Part shown: one piece after another, positions 36,700 to 47,489 of the stretch | Position numbering within the stretch: position 1 is the first letter of the stretch | Layout: the number at the start of each line of letters is the position of its first letter | Assembly: GCA_949752745.1 (NCBI GenBank) | Contig: OX457034.1 | Span: 3,919,646 to 3,983,645 of the forward strand | Direction: 5' to 3' | Length of the DNA: 64,000 nucleotides | Origin: Protula sp. h YS-2021 | Lineage: Eukaryota > Annelida > Polychaeta > Sabellida > Serpulidae | Made by a program: the position numbers and the translations under genes | Notes under the pieces: model-generated | What the model saw: only the letters and a program-made list of their open reading frames with translations | What the model was told of the DNA's origin: nothing | Databases searched by the model: none

Positions 36700-38970
36700 A
36701 GGCTTGAAAGATAGGTTGTGTAAATCTTCGTTTACCTTTTGTCAAGTTTTTTACTTTTTCTGATTTAAAAGATTTAAACTATAAACTTTAGATGCCCAGT
36801 CGAGCCTATCTGAATCCCCCCTTCGACCAAAGAGTTTAATATGCTACGAATTTAGTCATATGAAAGGAGATCACGATTTGCAATGATCTGATGGGGAAAA
36901 CAATGCAGGATGTGCCTTTATTTACTGATTATTTGTTATTATAGACATGGAAAATACTGAGTACTAGTAATGAACATCACTACAGTATATAGTTATATAT
37001 ACTGCATGATAGCTAGATATATATTATCTGATAAGTCTAACTTTAGACGAAGTCCCGTGAGAGGGGGCTGACTTTGAGTATTATTTTGTACCATGCGTGT
37101 TTTCGACATTTTAAAATGACCCTAAACGCGGATTTTTTATCAATATGTGCCTTTAATGATAAGTGCCAATGCAATATATTCGAGCATATTTCAAATAAAC
37201 TGAACAATTCATCTTTTGTGGTTTGCTTCAATAAGGATGTACGTTGCTTAACACTGCTACATGCTAATAAATGAAGAAATGGGGAACAGGCGGTCTCCCC
37301 CTGGCGCTTTCCCCCCGGCGGTTTCCCCCCTGGTGGTCTCCCCCCCCCCCAGGCGGTCTCCCCGCTGTCCTCCCCCCCCCACGGCAGATTTTTGTTAAAA
37401 CTTACATCAGCAAAACTTGTACATTTCACTCGTTTTTTTCCTTCTCTCCCTCAAACTTGCTTTCCTTATTGATGTGTGAAGACCAAAGGGTTTGATATAT
37501 TGATAAGTGATTGATATATTATGCTCAATGCATGCACAAGAATTGCAATTGTTTCTTAGCCATCACCGCCAGAGTAGGCTACTGATGATGATGTTTTCCG
37601 GAGTAGTTTGGTTTATTTATGGATATCAGATTTGCGTCTGGAGAACGTAAATGGATGTATAAAAGCTCACCACAAAGTAGCCAAATTATCACATCAAGAT
37701 GGAATTCATTACGACTATACGAGGAAAGCAGAAATTGTCTTACACTGGGTCCTTGTATCTAAAGCAGAAGCATTTGGCAAGTGGTGCAATTTTATAAGAA
37801 TGCCAAAAAGAAGGGGTCAGGGAAAGAGAGATTTGACTGGTCATTGCAAAGCCAAAATTCAAGTGTAAATGGCGAGATTGTTAAACATACAAATGAGCAC
37901 ACTCATGTCCCAGACAGTGGCATCGCGTATAACGTAAAACTGTAAGGTGGTGCACACAGTAAAGCTGGTGATCTGTAAATTAAATTTCGTGATCGCATTT
38001 GAAAGATCAGTTTACAGTAAGTGTTTAATTGTAATTTCGCAATTGGATTTTAAAGCAGATTATGTTCTAGTGATATTATGTAAAAGTAGATGAAAGGTGA
38101 GGTTGAAAATTGAAAAAGGAATGAAATGTACAAGTTTTGCTGATTTAAGTTTTACTAACTAAAAAAATCTGCCATGGGGGGGGGGGGAGGACGGGGGGAA
38201 TCAGCCTACGGGGGGAGATCGCCATGGTGGAGTTGGTAGGGGGGAGTCCGCCGTATATCACTTGGTAGAACTGCTGTGCGAATACGTAACTTATTTTCTG
38301 TCTTTGGTTTCAGATAAATAAATAACCATGAGGTTTGCTGGTAGTATCTTGATATGCCTCAATTAAAAACAGATTTCCCTGGATACATTTGCCGAGCCAA
38401 TGTACTGATCTGTTGACTATCTCTTGAATTTTAAAGAGAATAATGTAATGTATATTTAAACTAATATTACACATTTCCTTTCCATGGTGAAACAAATTGT
38501 TCACGATGAAAATAATGCTTAGACTTTTATGGCTGCTTCCAACACTAAACAGTCTGGTCATTCATCCCTATGACATTTGGTCACGAGATCATCAATAATG
38601 AGTGAGTTATTCTGTTTTGGATTGAAACGCTTTTTCATATCCTCTGCAATGCCTTGAGAGGGGGTCCTGACATGAAAAAATGATCAGAATTGTCTGAAAC
38701 GTAAAACTATGCCAATATCTGATTTCTACCCCTAGGGGGTGGGGTTATAGATCCTGAAATGAAAAATGATCAGAATGGTTTGAAACGTAAAACTACGCTA
38801 CAATCTGATTTTTGCCCTTAGGCGGGAGGATGGTCCTGAAATGAAAAATGATAAGAATGGTCCGGGGGGTGGTTAGGTTGGTCAGTGAGACACTGGGGAG
38901 GAGGGGGCAGGTTGGTCGATCAATCAGACATTTCTCATTTCAGAAGTCTTCTCAGACGTAACATTTGAAC
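36700..38970. repeat. Array unit 9
   Basis: 2271 bp. GTTTTCGAC and TATAGAC as in unit 7. One A is missing in the CCAAAAAGAAG tract (about 37,806), shifting the nested-element frame. The array ends within it at about 38,970. Confidence -1.
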
Positions 38971-40979
38971 AGTTATCTTCTTACAAAAGGTCTCTTAAAG
39001 GAAAATCTTTTTCAACATAGTTCAAGATTTTGCTCCCGTCAAAAAAGTACGGCCAGTAAGTCCAAAACGGAATTTTTTTACCCTTATGGTGGACCCACCG
39101 CCTAGAAATCTCATGGGACTTCTAAACCGGCCAGAAATCTCATGGGACTTCTAGACAGATGGACATGTCCTCCATACATTTATACCAATGGTGTCCAGAA
39201 ATGCCCTTTATACTCTACTCTCGACGCAGACCGCGTCTCACCAACAAAATTACCCCCTTTCTCCGCGTGTTTTTTTTTGGACACGCATGGTAGCATACCT
39301 GCTGCCCAGTAGCCACCCCGACCCTACCCGCGGGGGAGTCATGTGTACTTGTTCCTACAGTATAAAGTAAAAAAAGTACCAAAACATTCGTCGTAATTCG
39401 ATCATTTATTCTGTCTTTAATATTATGTGTAGTAAAATTCAAGACAAGTGTTATTGTCTGAAAATGTTTGGGATTAGTACAGTTCCCCTAGATCGGTTGG
39501 TAAGTATACATGCCCTAGGGAATACTTGCTCTAGAATTATGCCACCCTGTAACATGTTCACAAATGTCGCTATGGCGTCATTTTGGCTATTTTTGGTACT
39601 GTCGCTTTGGCGATGTTTTCCGGTTCAATTTCCCCAAGTCGAAACATTGCGTTTTATGAACAAGTGACGTCAAGAACGCGTGTGCGAGCAAGAAAATTGT
39701 TCTAACCACGCCATTTAGCGGCCCCAAGACGGGTCACAACCTGTTTGGTTGGGTGTGCCTACTGAGAACAGACACTATCGCTTTAATTCGAGGTAGTGGC
39801 GTGGCTTATTAAGTGATAACGAAGAAACTGATTTTAACAACGCCGTTTCTCGGTAAATTTTTGCGTTGTCGAAACAACGTCTCTTTCAGGTCGCTTTAAC
39901 GACATCAGTTAACGACATTGCGACAAGAAATCCTGAATTCAGGGCGACGGCATTTGCAAGTTGCCCCTGGCGTACAGCGCTGTTATCATCAGATAGTGCT
40001 GCGGGACAAATGCCTCCGGCCCAGAATGCGCCCATTTACTATACATTTCTTCACAAAAGCTCAGTTTCTGCAAAATGAGTAGGGAGGGCAAGTGGGCCTG
40101 GGGCTGTTCTTGTATGTGGAGTACGAAACCCCATGGGGAGCATTTGACCTTTCTAACGATGGCTGCTCAGTGGTGGGTTTTAAAAAAAGTAAGTATGGTC
40201 AGCAGGGAGCATAATTAGTAGCTGCGGACGAGCACAGCATTTTTACTAATTATTTTTTATTTATTTATTTTTTTTTTTGGCACTGAAAATTTTAAATTTT
40301 TCTATAATGAAACGACTTCTTTCCAGTATACTACTCGTTCATTGATACTCGATGCGTTTTTGTTGCAGGTATCTGCTGCAGATAAGCTTTTTTGTGATAT
40401 CTTGTAAATATGGCTAGCAGGATGGGCGTACGTCGTAAGCAGCTGCTGCTGGGGACGCTCTCATGAATAATCCGCAGCAAGAACCTCTCCTCTCCCGCCC
40501 CCTCCTCCGCACACAAGAGAAAAAATAGTCAAAATTGGGTGCAGGTATATGTATCTGCAAGGTACTGCATGCAGTATCTTTCACAAATTGTGTTCAGACA
40601 CTTTTGAGTATATTAAACGTTACTTTTTGCAGCAATTTCGAGTTTCAAGGATAAACACGAACTGGTTCGAACAAATGATTACGCTTATTGTGTTTCTGTA
40701 CGAACAATATTATCGAAAAGTGTGAAATAAAATGATAAATATCACATAGTCATTCTCATGTTATTCCCTTGGTGAGAAGGGTTCATTTGAGCAATTAACA
40801 GGGGACGACGCCTCAAGACTACAAGCATCTTGGCGGAGGTTGTTAACGAGGTCATAATCGACTCATTACAGAAATAAGAGTTTGCTGCCTGGGTGTGATC
40901 AGAGGGTAATGATACACATTTCGGTCCACTATTCAATCCATTCCACACCAGGCAAGAGCGAGATTGCATGCACGAGTCT
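38971..40979. other. No gene seen
   Basis: Unique-looking DNA right of the array. AGAAATCTCATGGGACTTCTA is duplicated at about 39,104 and 39,130. A T-rich run lies at about 40,250-40,280. Short ORFs here lack family features. Confidence -1.
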
Positions 40980-41790
40980 ATGCCCAACCCCCCCTCCCCC
41001 TACCGAAACCCCCCGGCCCTACCCCCCCCCGTCAACCCCCCCATAAAACCCCCGGCTGCGCAACCCCACCCCGACCCAAAACCCCCGGTTCTCAGGTCTA
41101 TTTTATATTTTGTAACTGCGATACATCAACGTTGTTAATTACGCTTCAAATGCCCATTGAAGAGATCACACGGCGTTTAAAATTGCAATTTTTGAACTAT
41201 TGAAGGAACTGATCATCATTATAAAAAAAACTTCATACATCCATTGATGATAGCACTCAGTTTTTGAAATAGCAATTGCTCTTGATGAGTGTGTACACAT
41301 TAAAAATTGCAGTTTCAGTTTTTGAAATTGCAATTGCTCTTACGATTGATGAGCGTGTACAAATTAAAAATTGCAATTCATATGCCGGTTGCGAGATCAG
41401 TCAAGTTTACAAATTACAGTTACTTATATCTTTCCGCCACAGGTCACCATCCAAATCTTTGGCGATTTTTGGATGCCCTGAAGAAGGAACATGGAGTCAT
41501 AAATCTCCACCTGTCACAGGTAGCTGGTGGGCAAGCTGGCCAAGAACCGCGGGGTCAGTATCGCGAAACAACGCAAAGACTATCCACTGTTATCGCCGAC
41601 TCCCAGAACCGAAAGCTGTAGCTGGAGAGTTGAAATGTTAGCTTTGTCACAATGTGTAAGCGAATGAAGAAATTATCAGTACACATTTTCTTTGAAAAAC
41701 GGGGGGTTGGGTTGGGGTAGGGGTAGGCCTCCGGGGGGTTTTAGTCGGGGGGGGGGTTCGACCGGGGGGTTCGGCGTGTTCCCGCGTCAT
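40980..41790. mobile_element. C-rich fold-back element (putative)
   Basis: The left end (40,986-41,095) is built of iterated AACCCCCCGG-like motifs. The right end (41,700-41,780) is built of the inverse motifs (CCGGGGGGTTTT). The interior is AT-rich. The arrangement resembles the C-rich element inside the satellite, though the repeat sequence differs. Exact ends and target duplication were not resolved. Confidence -1.
41256..41390. repeat. ~65-bp direct repeat, two copies
   Basis: CAGTTTTTGAAAT(A/T)GCAATTGCTCTT, then TGATGAG(T/C)GTGTACA and ATTAAAAATTGCA, occurs at about 41,260 and 41,325, inside the fold-back element. Confidence -1.
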
Positions 41791-42009
41791 GCACGCATCC
41801 GGGTCCGATACTCAATTCAGTTCGGGCCTGGTCCGGGCCAAACTGCATGCACACATCCTGACCCGGGAGGCAATCCAGTCCGCTCCTGATGATCAGATTG
41901 CATCCATACATTCTGACCAGGCAATCCAGTCCGCTCCTGGTTGCCATATTGCTTGCAGACATCCTGACCCGGGAGGTAGTCCAGTCCGCTCCTGATGGCC
42001 AGATTGCAT
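41788..42009. repeat. ~55-bp minisatellite, left of the Polinton
   Basis: Units of 51-56 bp (about 41,788, 41,844, 41,899, 41,950) contain CATCCTGACCCGGGAGG and CAATCCAGTCCGCTCCTG, and later units end AGATTGCAT. The run is cut at TTGCAT by the Polinton and resumes in the same orientation at 57,644. Confidence -1.
42004..42009. other. Target-site duplication, left (TTGCAT)
   Basis: TTGCAT lies directly before the first base of the Polinton repeat and again directly after its last base (57,644-57,649). Six-bp duplications are characteristic of Polinton integration. Confidence -1.
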
Positions 42010-42712
42010 AGTAGTAGGAAAAGGGGGGGTTCCAGCACAGACCCCCCAGGACATACTATGTACCGACCCCCCCCCCCCCACCCCACCTAGGCGAGCAACA
42101 TTTTGTCAAGTCAGCTGAAAACAAGAGCTGTTTGGCGAGGTCTGAGTGGTATATAAGGGATGAGCACACCTCACTCCCCAACAACAACAGTGACAGCCAT
42201 ATCGGTAAGTGGTTATTTGCACAAGTGGTTGTAAGCATTATTGGAAACTTTGTAAACAAAAAGTGGAAAAACTGGAACAACTTTCGTTGTGCTTGACCGA
42301 TTTGTATGGAAATTTCACTGTTTGATTCAGTTTTATGTAAACTTTTGTTATAAAGTGATCATGGGCTAGTTGCGCAGCTGGCTGTATGCATATTTGTAGC
42401 ATGCCGCCATTTTAACTTAAAACTAGGATAGCTTTTGTTATACTTGACCGATTTACATAAAAATTTCACCATTTGATTCAGTTTTATGTAAAGTTTTGTT
42501 ATAAAATAGTCATAGGCTAGTTGCGCAGCTGGCTGTATGCATATTTGTAGCATGCCGCCATTTTAACTTAAAACTAGGATAACTTTTGTTATACTTGACC
42601 GATTTACATGAAAATTTCGCCATTTGATTCAGTTTACAGTAATCCTGTGTTATTTCGCGGATAAATACCATTTGGCGGATGAATACTATTTGACTTCATC
42701 GCTAGATGTCTC
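42010..42712 (+). repeat. Polinton left terminal inverted repeat
   Basis: Pairs with 56,985-57,643. Shared landmarks from the outside: the AGTAGTAGG end, the ACATACTATGTACCGACC box, CCTAGGCGAGCAACATTTTG, a TATATAAGGGATGAGC promoter, ATCGGTAAGTGG, CGCAGCTGGCTGTATGCAT and TTTCGCGGAT. It carries one more copy of a 151-bp internal repeat than the right side (CTTGACCG at 42,292, 42,443 and 42,594). Confidence -1.
42150..42210 (+). promoter_or_regulatory. Terminal-repeat TATA box and splice donor (left)
   Basis: TATATAAG at 42,150-42,157, then 48 bp to ATCG|GTAAGT (GT at 42,205-42,206), a consensus 5' splice site. A possible acceptor (TTCACCTCATTTCAG) ends near 43,008, just before the first ATG at 43,037. 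Both signals are conserved in the right repeat. Use as a leader exon is inferred. Confidence -1.
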
Positions 42713-42767
42713 TGTTATGCATCAATTTTTAACAAATTTTTGGTAAGTGACACATCATATACCATCT

Positions 42768-42980
42768 AAGTGGTATAAATGAGCAAGACGTTAACAGTGA
42801 TACATTCTGCTGAGTCAGCAATTTTTTTAACAAGTTACACACCATATTTTGATTACATGGAAGTAGCATAAAAGCATGAGCAAGATATGCATATGAATCA
42901 GTGATAAATTCTGCTGAGGCAACGAGTTTAACAATTTTTAAAACAAGCTACATATAATCGAAGTGGTATAAAAGGAAGAG
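42768..42980 (+). promoter_or_regulatory. Iterated TATA-bearing promoter repeats, left arm
   Basis: Three units of 93-100 bp start at 42,768, 42,861 and 42,961 with AAGTGGTATAAA or a variant. They continue with GAGCAAGA, CTGCTGAG and AACAAG-TACA segments. The last box, TATAAAA at 42,967-42,973, is 64-70 bp before ATG 43,037. Confidence -1.
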
Positions 42981-43036
42981 TGAAACGTGTATTTCACCTC
43001 ATTTCAGTTCTAGCAACAGCAACAACAACACCAACG

Positions 43037-43393
43037 ATGGCAACAGTCTACTGTCATGATTGCGATGTGACATTTCCATCTCTGGAAGTGTTCGTGGCAC
43101 ATACATGCAAACCAGCTAGGATGAAACGTGCTCGTGAAGAGCTTGTTGAGCAGATTGAAGCCAAGAGACGAAAGACGTTGCAAGATGGTGTTGACAGACC
43201 TGATCCAGTCCTCTGCTGTAAATGCACCAAAATATTTCCATCTTTGGATGCGTTTGAGACACATGCATGTGTTGAGATGGAAAATATGTCTCATGAAGAA
43301 CAAAGAAAGAAAGAGACAGGACAAGTAGGCAGAGGCAGAAGAGTGAGTCTTGGTGAAAACGCACAGGAAAGACGGTTTGAGCCTGAGGATTGA
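43037..43393 (+). CDS. Small two-zinc-finger Polinton protein
   Basis: 118 residues from ATG 43,037. The frame is open further upstream only from a GTG at 42,980, which the TATA box at 42,967 would leave outside the transcript, so the ATG is preferred. Two near-repeats, CHDCDVTFPSLEVFVAHTC (residues about 6-24) and CCKCTKIFPSLDAFETHAC (about 60-78), each give CxxC ... HxC, a C2H2/C2HC-like zinc site. Between them lies a basic stretch with EAKRRK. A nucleic-acid-binding or regulatory role is plausible from the fingers and the promoter-proximal position but unproven. The gene is intact, and PolB starts 18 bp after it. I do not know a named homologue. Confidence -1.
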   Translation: MATVYCHDCDVTFPSLEVFVAHTCKPARMKRAREELVEQIEAKRRKTLQDGVDRPDPVLCCKCTKIFPSLDAFETHACVEMENMSHEEQRKKETGQVGRGRRVSLGENAQERRFEPED

Positions 43394-43411
43394 TCGGATT
43401 TACTACTTTAA

Positions 43412-46400
43412 ATGCGACAACAAGAGAACCGGATTAAGAGACATTTGCTAGAAATGAAATGGTATATTGTGGTGCATGCACGCTTCAAGAAAATGACGGC
43501 GAATGCTGAAGGCGTGATGGTAGAACAAGTGGATAATGCTTTCATCAGCAGTCCAACATATACAGCATACAATCCAGCGGATATTGAACACGACTTGCCA
43601 GAAGCCTATAAAGAATTGTTTACAAAGTTTGATGAACATGAGCGACAAGGTTCTGGCTGGGTGTTGGATAACATTCTATGCATTGAAGTACATATAGCTA
43701 CGTCAGCGCCACTGGAAGCGAGTAGTTTTATCCCACTACCGAAGAAAGTGAAGAATACAGGAGGTGTGTTAAACATTCAGTATGATGACAACAAATGCTT
43801 GTTATGGTCCGTATTGGCTCATCTTCATCCTCATGACAGAAACCCACAACGCGTGAATCATTACAAAGCATTTGAGAAGGAATTCAAGGTAGAAGGCATG
43901 ACATTTCCCACACCCATTACGGACATTCCAAAGTTTGAAAAGGAGAATGATGTGTCTATCAATGTGTTTGGATATGAACATGATGTAGTTGTTCCGATAC
44001 AACTGAGTCGAAACACCAGCCCCAGAGAAATTAACTTGCTTTTGATTAGCAATGACAAGAAAAGGCATTACTGTCTCATCAAGAATTTCAGCAGACTTAT
44101 GGCTTATCGATCAAAGCATAAGGCTGCAGCATTTTATTGTTTCAACTGTCTTCACGGGTTTAGGCGACAAGATCTTTTAGACAAGCATCGTGAAGTGTGT
44201 GGCAAGCATGGAGAACAACGTTTATCATTCCCCAAGGAACTCTTCATCAAGTTCAAGAATGTAGCCAAACAACAGCGAGCAATTTTTTTTGATTTGTGCA
44301 GACTTTGAATGTTTCACGAAAAAGCAGGAAGGAGACAAGTATCAGCGTCATCGTCCAAACAGCTTCGCCTATGTCGTTGTCAGCCAATATGATATACGTG
44401 CACCAGTCCTGTATCGAGCAGATAATGCTGTGAAAGTCTTTTTAGACCATATGGTGAATGAGCGTGATCGTATTGTGTATGGCTTGCAATAACCAAAGAA
44501 GATGGTCATGACTCGTGAAGACAAAGAGGATTTCAAGAACGCCACAGATTGCTACATTTGTCATGAGCCTCTATGAGCAGATCGTGTGAGATATCATGAT
44601 CATGTCAATGGCAAATACCGTGGAGCTGCACATAGTGAATGCAATTTACAATTTCGACTTCGAAAGGATAAGCAGGATGTTAAAGATTCTTTTATCATTC
44701 CTGTATTTTTCCTCAATTTGCGAGGCTATGACAGTCATTTGATCATGGAAGAAATTGGAAAGTTCAAAATGAAACCATTACAGTCATTCCCAACACCGTT
44801 GAGAAATATATTCCATTCACCATGAGCAATCTGAAATTTACGGACATCTTTCAGTTCATGAGTACTTCTCTACAGAAGTTGGTATCCAACCTTGCGGCAG
44901 AAGGGAAAGACAACTTCTACAACATGACGTCACACATTCACGATAGTGATCAACAAGATTTACTGTTGAGAAAGGGAGTGTACCCCTACGATTACGTGGA
45001 TGAACCATCGAAGTTTGCTAAAACACAACTGCCGTCCAAGGATAAGTTTTACAGTCTGCTTAGTGAAGAAGACATTAGCGATGAGGATTATGCGCATGCG
45101 CAGAAAGTGTGGGAGACATTCAACTGTACTACATTTGGCTAATACCATGACCTGTACCTGAAATCAGATGTGTTGATGCTGGCTGACGTGTTTGAAAATT
45201 TTCGTCAAGTATGTCTCAACACGTATGAATTGGATCCTGCTCAATACTATACAGCGCCAGGACTGTCGTGGGATGCGATGTTAAAAGCGACAAAGGTGAA
45301 ATTGGAACTGATCAACGACACTGACATGTACCAAATGGTTGAACAAGGTCTACGTGGAGGAATATCTGTCATCACACACAAGTATGCGAAAGCAAATAAC
45401 CCTTACGTAGCAGATTACAATTCTGAGTTACCAAACAACTACCTCATGTACCTCGACGCAAACAACTTGTATGGTTGGGCCATGTCACAAAGCATGCCAC
45501 AAAGAGGATTTATGTGGGTGAGCGAGCCAGAGTCTATTGACTTCATGGATGTGGATGAAGATGATGACATTGGATACATTTTAGAGGTGGATTTGGAATA
45601 CCCACAAACCATTCATGATCGTCATAATCACTATCCAGTGGCTGCAGAACGGAAATGTGTCAAAGTTGGAGAATTGTCAGAACATAGTCAGAAGCTACGG
45701 AAAGATCTAAACATGAAAGACAAACCTAGTGAAAAACTCATTCCCAACTTGTGTGACAAGAAGAAATATGTACTTCATTATAGAAATTTACAAAAGTATG
45801 TCTCATTGGGATTGAATGTCACTAAGGTGCACCGTGCCATCATGTTTGAACAGAGCAAATGGTTGGAGAAATACATCTCCTTGAACACCGAAAAGAGAAA
45901 GTTGGCCGAGAACCCGTTTGAGAAAGACTTCTTCAAATTGATGAACAACTCTGTGTTTGGCAAAACCGTGGAAAATGTGAGAAAGCGTATGAATGTTGAA
46001 CTCGTTCACAAAGAAAAGCGGTTTAAAAAACTTGTAGCCAAACCTTCATTCCACAAATTTAGAATTTTCAACGAAGATTTGACCGCGGTACATTTACGCA
46101 AAGTGGATCTGCTTCTGGATAAACCCATTCAAGTTGGCTTCACCATTCTCGACCTCAGCAAAGCGCTCATGTTCCACTTTCATTACAACTATATCATGAC
46201 CAAGTATCCCGACGCCAAGCTGTTGTTCAGCGACACCGACAGTCTATGTTACGACATAGAAACGGACGATATCTACAAGGATATGCAGGAAGATGCCAAC
46301 CTGTTTGATACAAGTGACTATCCGCCAGATCATTTCCTGCATTCCAACGTGAACAAGAAAGTGCTTGGGAAAATGAAAGATGAGACGGCGGGTATTCCCA

Positions 46401-46696
46401 TTGAAGAGTTTGTTGGACTTCTACCGAAAATGTACAGTATGATGTATGGTGGGAAAGAAAAACGTACGGCCAAAGGCATCACTCGAGCTTGCCAAAGACG
46501 TTTGAAACATAAGCAGTATAAAGACAGTTTGTTCAACCAAACGCAAACGATGACTACAGGACACATCATTCGCAGTCATGACCATCAGATTTTCTCGGAG
46601 AAGATGAGGAAAGTGGCTCTCTCCCCCTATGACGACAAGCGATATGTGTTGAATGATGGCTATTCCACTTTGGCACATGGACATTACAGTATATAA
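43412..46696 (+). pseudogene. polB: Protein-primed DNA polymerase B (pPolB), broken
   Basis: The replicative polymerase of Polintons. The N-terminal part (43,412-44,308, 298 codons) has GSGWVLDNILCIEVHIA, DNKCLLWSVLAHLHP and a C2H2-like CFNCLHGFRRQDLLDKH. The exonuclease motif is ICADFECF at 44,290. RYHDHVNGKYRGAAHSECN and FFLNLRGYDSHLI follow. The last 508 codons are open: palm motif A YLDANNLYG (about 45,452), motif B KLMNNSVFGKT (about 45,937) and motif C FSDTDSLCYDI (about 46,228). Lesions: a one-base shift at the T run 44,281-44,290; stops at 44,490, 44,574 and 45,140; a frameshift near 44,765. The three palm motifs are intact. The stop codon lies inside the next gene's TATA box. Confidence -1.
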
Positions 46697-46697
46697 G
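46690..46697 (+). promoter_or_regulatory. TATA box overlapping the PolB stop
   Basis: TATATAAG at 46,690-46,697. The PolB stop TAA is 46,694-46,696. The next ATG is 46,752, leaving room for a start site near 46,720. Confidence -1.
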
Positions 46698-46751
46698 GGG
46701 GAGACACTTCAACTTGAGAGTTAGTTGAGGTGTGAACACTGAAGCGTGAAC

Positions 46752-47099
46752 ATGAATCGGAAAAGATCAGCAACGGATATGGATACTCTTGCTGATACAG
46801 TGAAAGACTTGAAAGTGAACAATCCTACCACTACCATCAAGAAATTGAAAGTGGAGACGGCACCAACACCACAGTCGTGGGATGGAATGCTTTCTCTAGG
46901 CAATGGAAAGTATATCAAGATTATGAAACAAAGCAATGAAGGAGTGGTAAACATTCGTAAGTACCTCAGAGATGAGGGGACTGGAAGAAACCGTCCTACG
47001 AAAAAGGGAATTTTGCTGACAATACCTGAATGGAAAATGTTGAAGAAGCAAGTGAAAAAAGTGGATAAAAGGCTTCGCAGACAAGAAGACGGCGCATAA
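46752..47099 (+). CDS. PC4-like single-stranded-DNA-binding protein
   Basis: 115 residues from ATG 46,752; an in-frame GTG two codons earlier is less likely. The N-terminal half is charged and probably disordered, with KKLKVE and RKRS stretches. The C-terminal half matches the PC4/p15 (Sub1) domain pattern: SLGNGKYIKIMKQSNEG, VVNIRKYLRD and GILLTIPEWKMLKKQ, that is, G-K-xx-I-x ... V-x-I-R-x-Y ... K-G-I-x-L-x-x-x-x-W. PC4 domains bind single-stranded or melted DNA, which would suit protein-primed replication or late transcription. Intact, with its own TATA box. Family call from pattern only. Confidence -1.
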   Translation: MNRKRSATDMDTLADTVKDLKVNNPTTTIKKLKVETAPTPQSWDGMLSLGNGKYIKIMKQSNEGVVNIRKYLRDEGTGRNRPTKKGILLTIPEWKMLKKQVKKVDKRLRRQEDGA

Positions 47100-47111
47100 C
47101 CAGGTAAAATC

Positions 47112-47474
47112 ATGAATGCATTCATCTTGAACGATGGTGCTTACCTTACTGTAAATGATAGGAATGAAGTGATACTAGGTTCTCGGATAAGTTCTGATTA
47201 TCGGTTTAAACCTGAAGTGTGGAAAGACTTTAAAAATATACCGCTTGAACCTGGGTTTGAGCGTAGACTTGCAAGTAAAGTGGAAGTGTTTGTGACTGAA
47301 CATGATTCTAACATACGTATATCCAGAGGATTATAACGGAGTTGTACCAGATACTCCATCTACAGATTTGATCCACTGGCGCGCAGTCTTACAATTCCTA
47401 GAAGCTGCTCACTCTTTACCATCATCCGAGCATAAAAACGTCGTTGCAGATAAGGAGACAGCTCATAGTTGATC
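47112..47474 (+). pseudogene. Small Polinton protein, paralogue A, frameshifted
   Basis: ATG 47,112 follows the PC4-like gene by 12 bp. The first frame has FILNDGAYLTVNDRNEVIL, then VEVFVTEHDSN. At about 47,310 the frame is lost. The adjoining frame is open without stops to TGA 47,472-47,474 and reads DLIHWRAVLQFLEAAHS, which resembles the tail of the next gene. GAYLTV and the W-containing helix recall a weak PC4-like fold, but I would not assign it. One indel seems the only damage. Confidence -1.
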
Positions 47475-47489
47475 TGACTGTTGAACGAG

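Larger units (their letters stand above)
18511..38970. repeat. Nine-copy tandem array, 2.27-kb unit
   Basis: Nine head-to-tail units of 2268-2278 bp begin at AGGCTTGAAAG and end at ACATTTGAAC. The array starts and stops at the same phase, giving nine whole units. The copies are nearly identical. Most length variation is in C or G homopolymers. Order within a unit: AT-rich spacer (offset 0-430); minus-strand fragment of the small Polinton gene also at 52,068-52,395 (offset about 430-585); a C-rich inverted-repeat element (about 589-1554); a minus-strand fragment of the Polinton packaging ATPase (about 1612-1965); then a 97-bp internal repeat and G-rich tail. The two Polinton fragments keep the order and orientation of the complete Polinton at 42-57.6 kb. 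Unit 1 is the most divergent. Confidence -1.

Noticed and set aside
40331..40516. 61-codon minus-strand frame in the gap right of the satellite
   Set aside because: Low complexity, no family signs, no supporting neighbours.
44490..45142. Alternative genetic code or programmed readthrough to explain in-frame stops in PolB
   Set aside because: TAA, TGA and plain frameshifts are all involved, and the neighbouring intact genes use normal stops. Decay is simpler.
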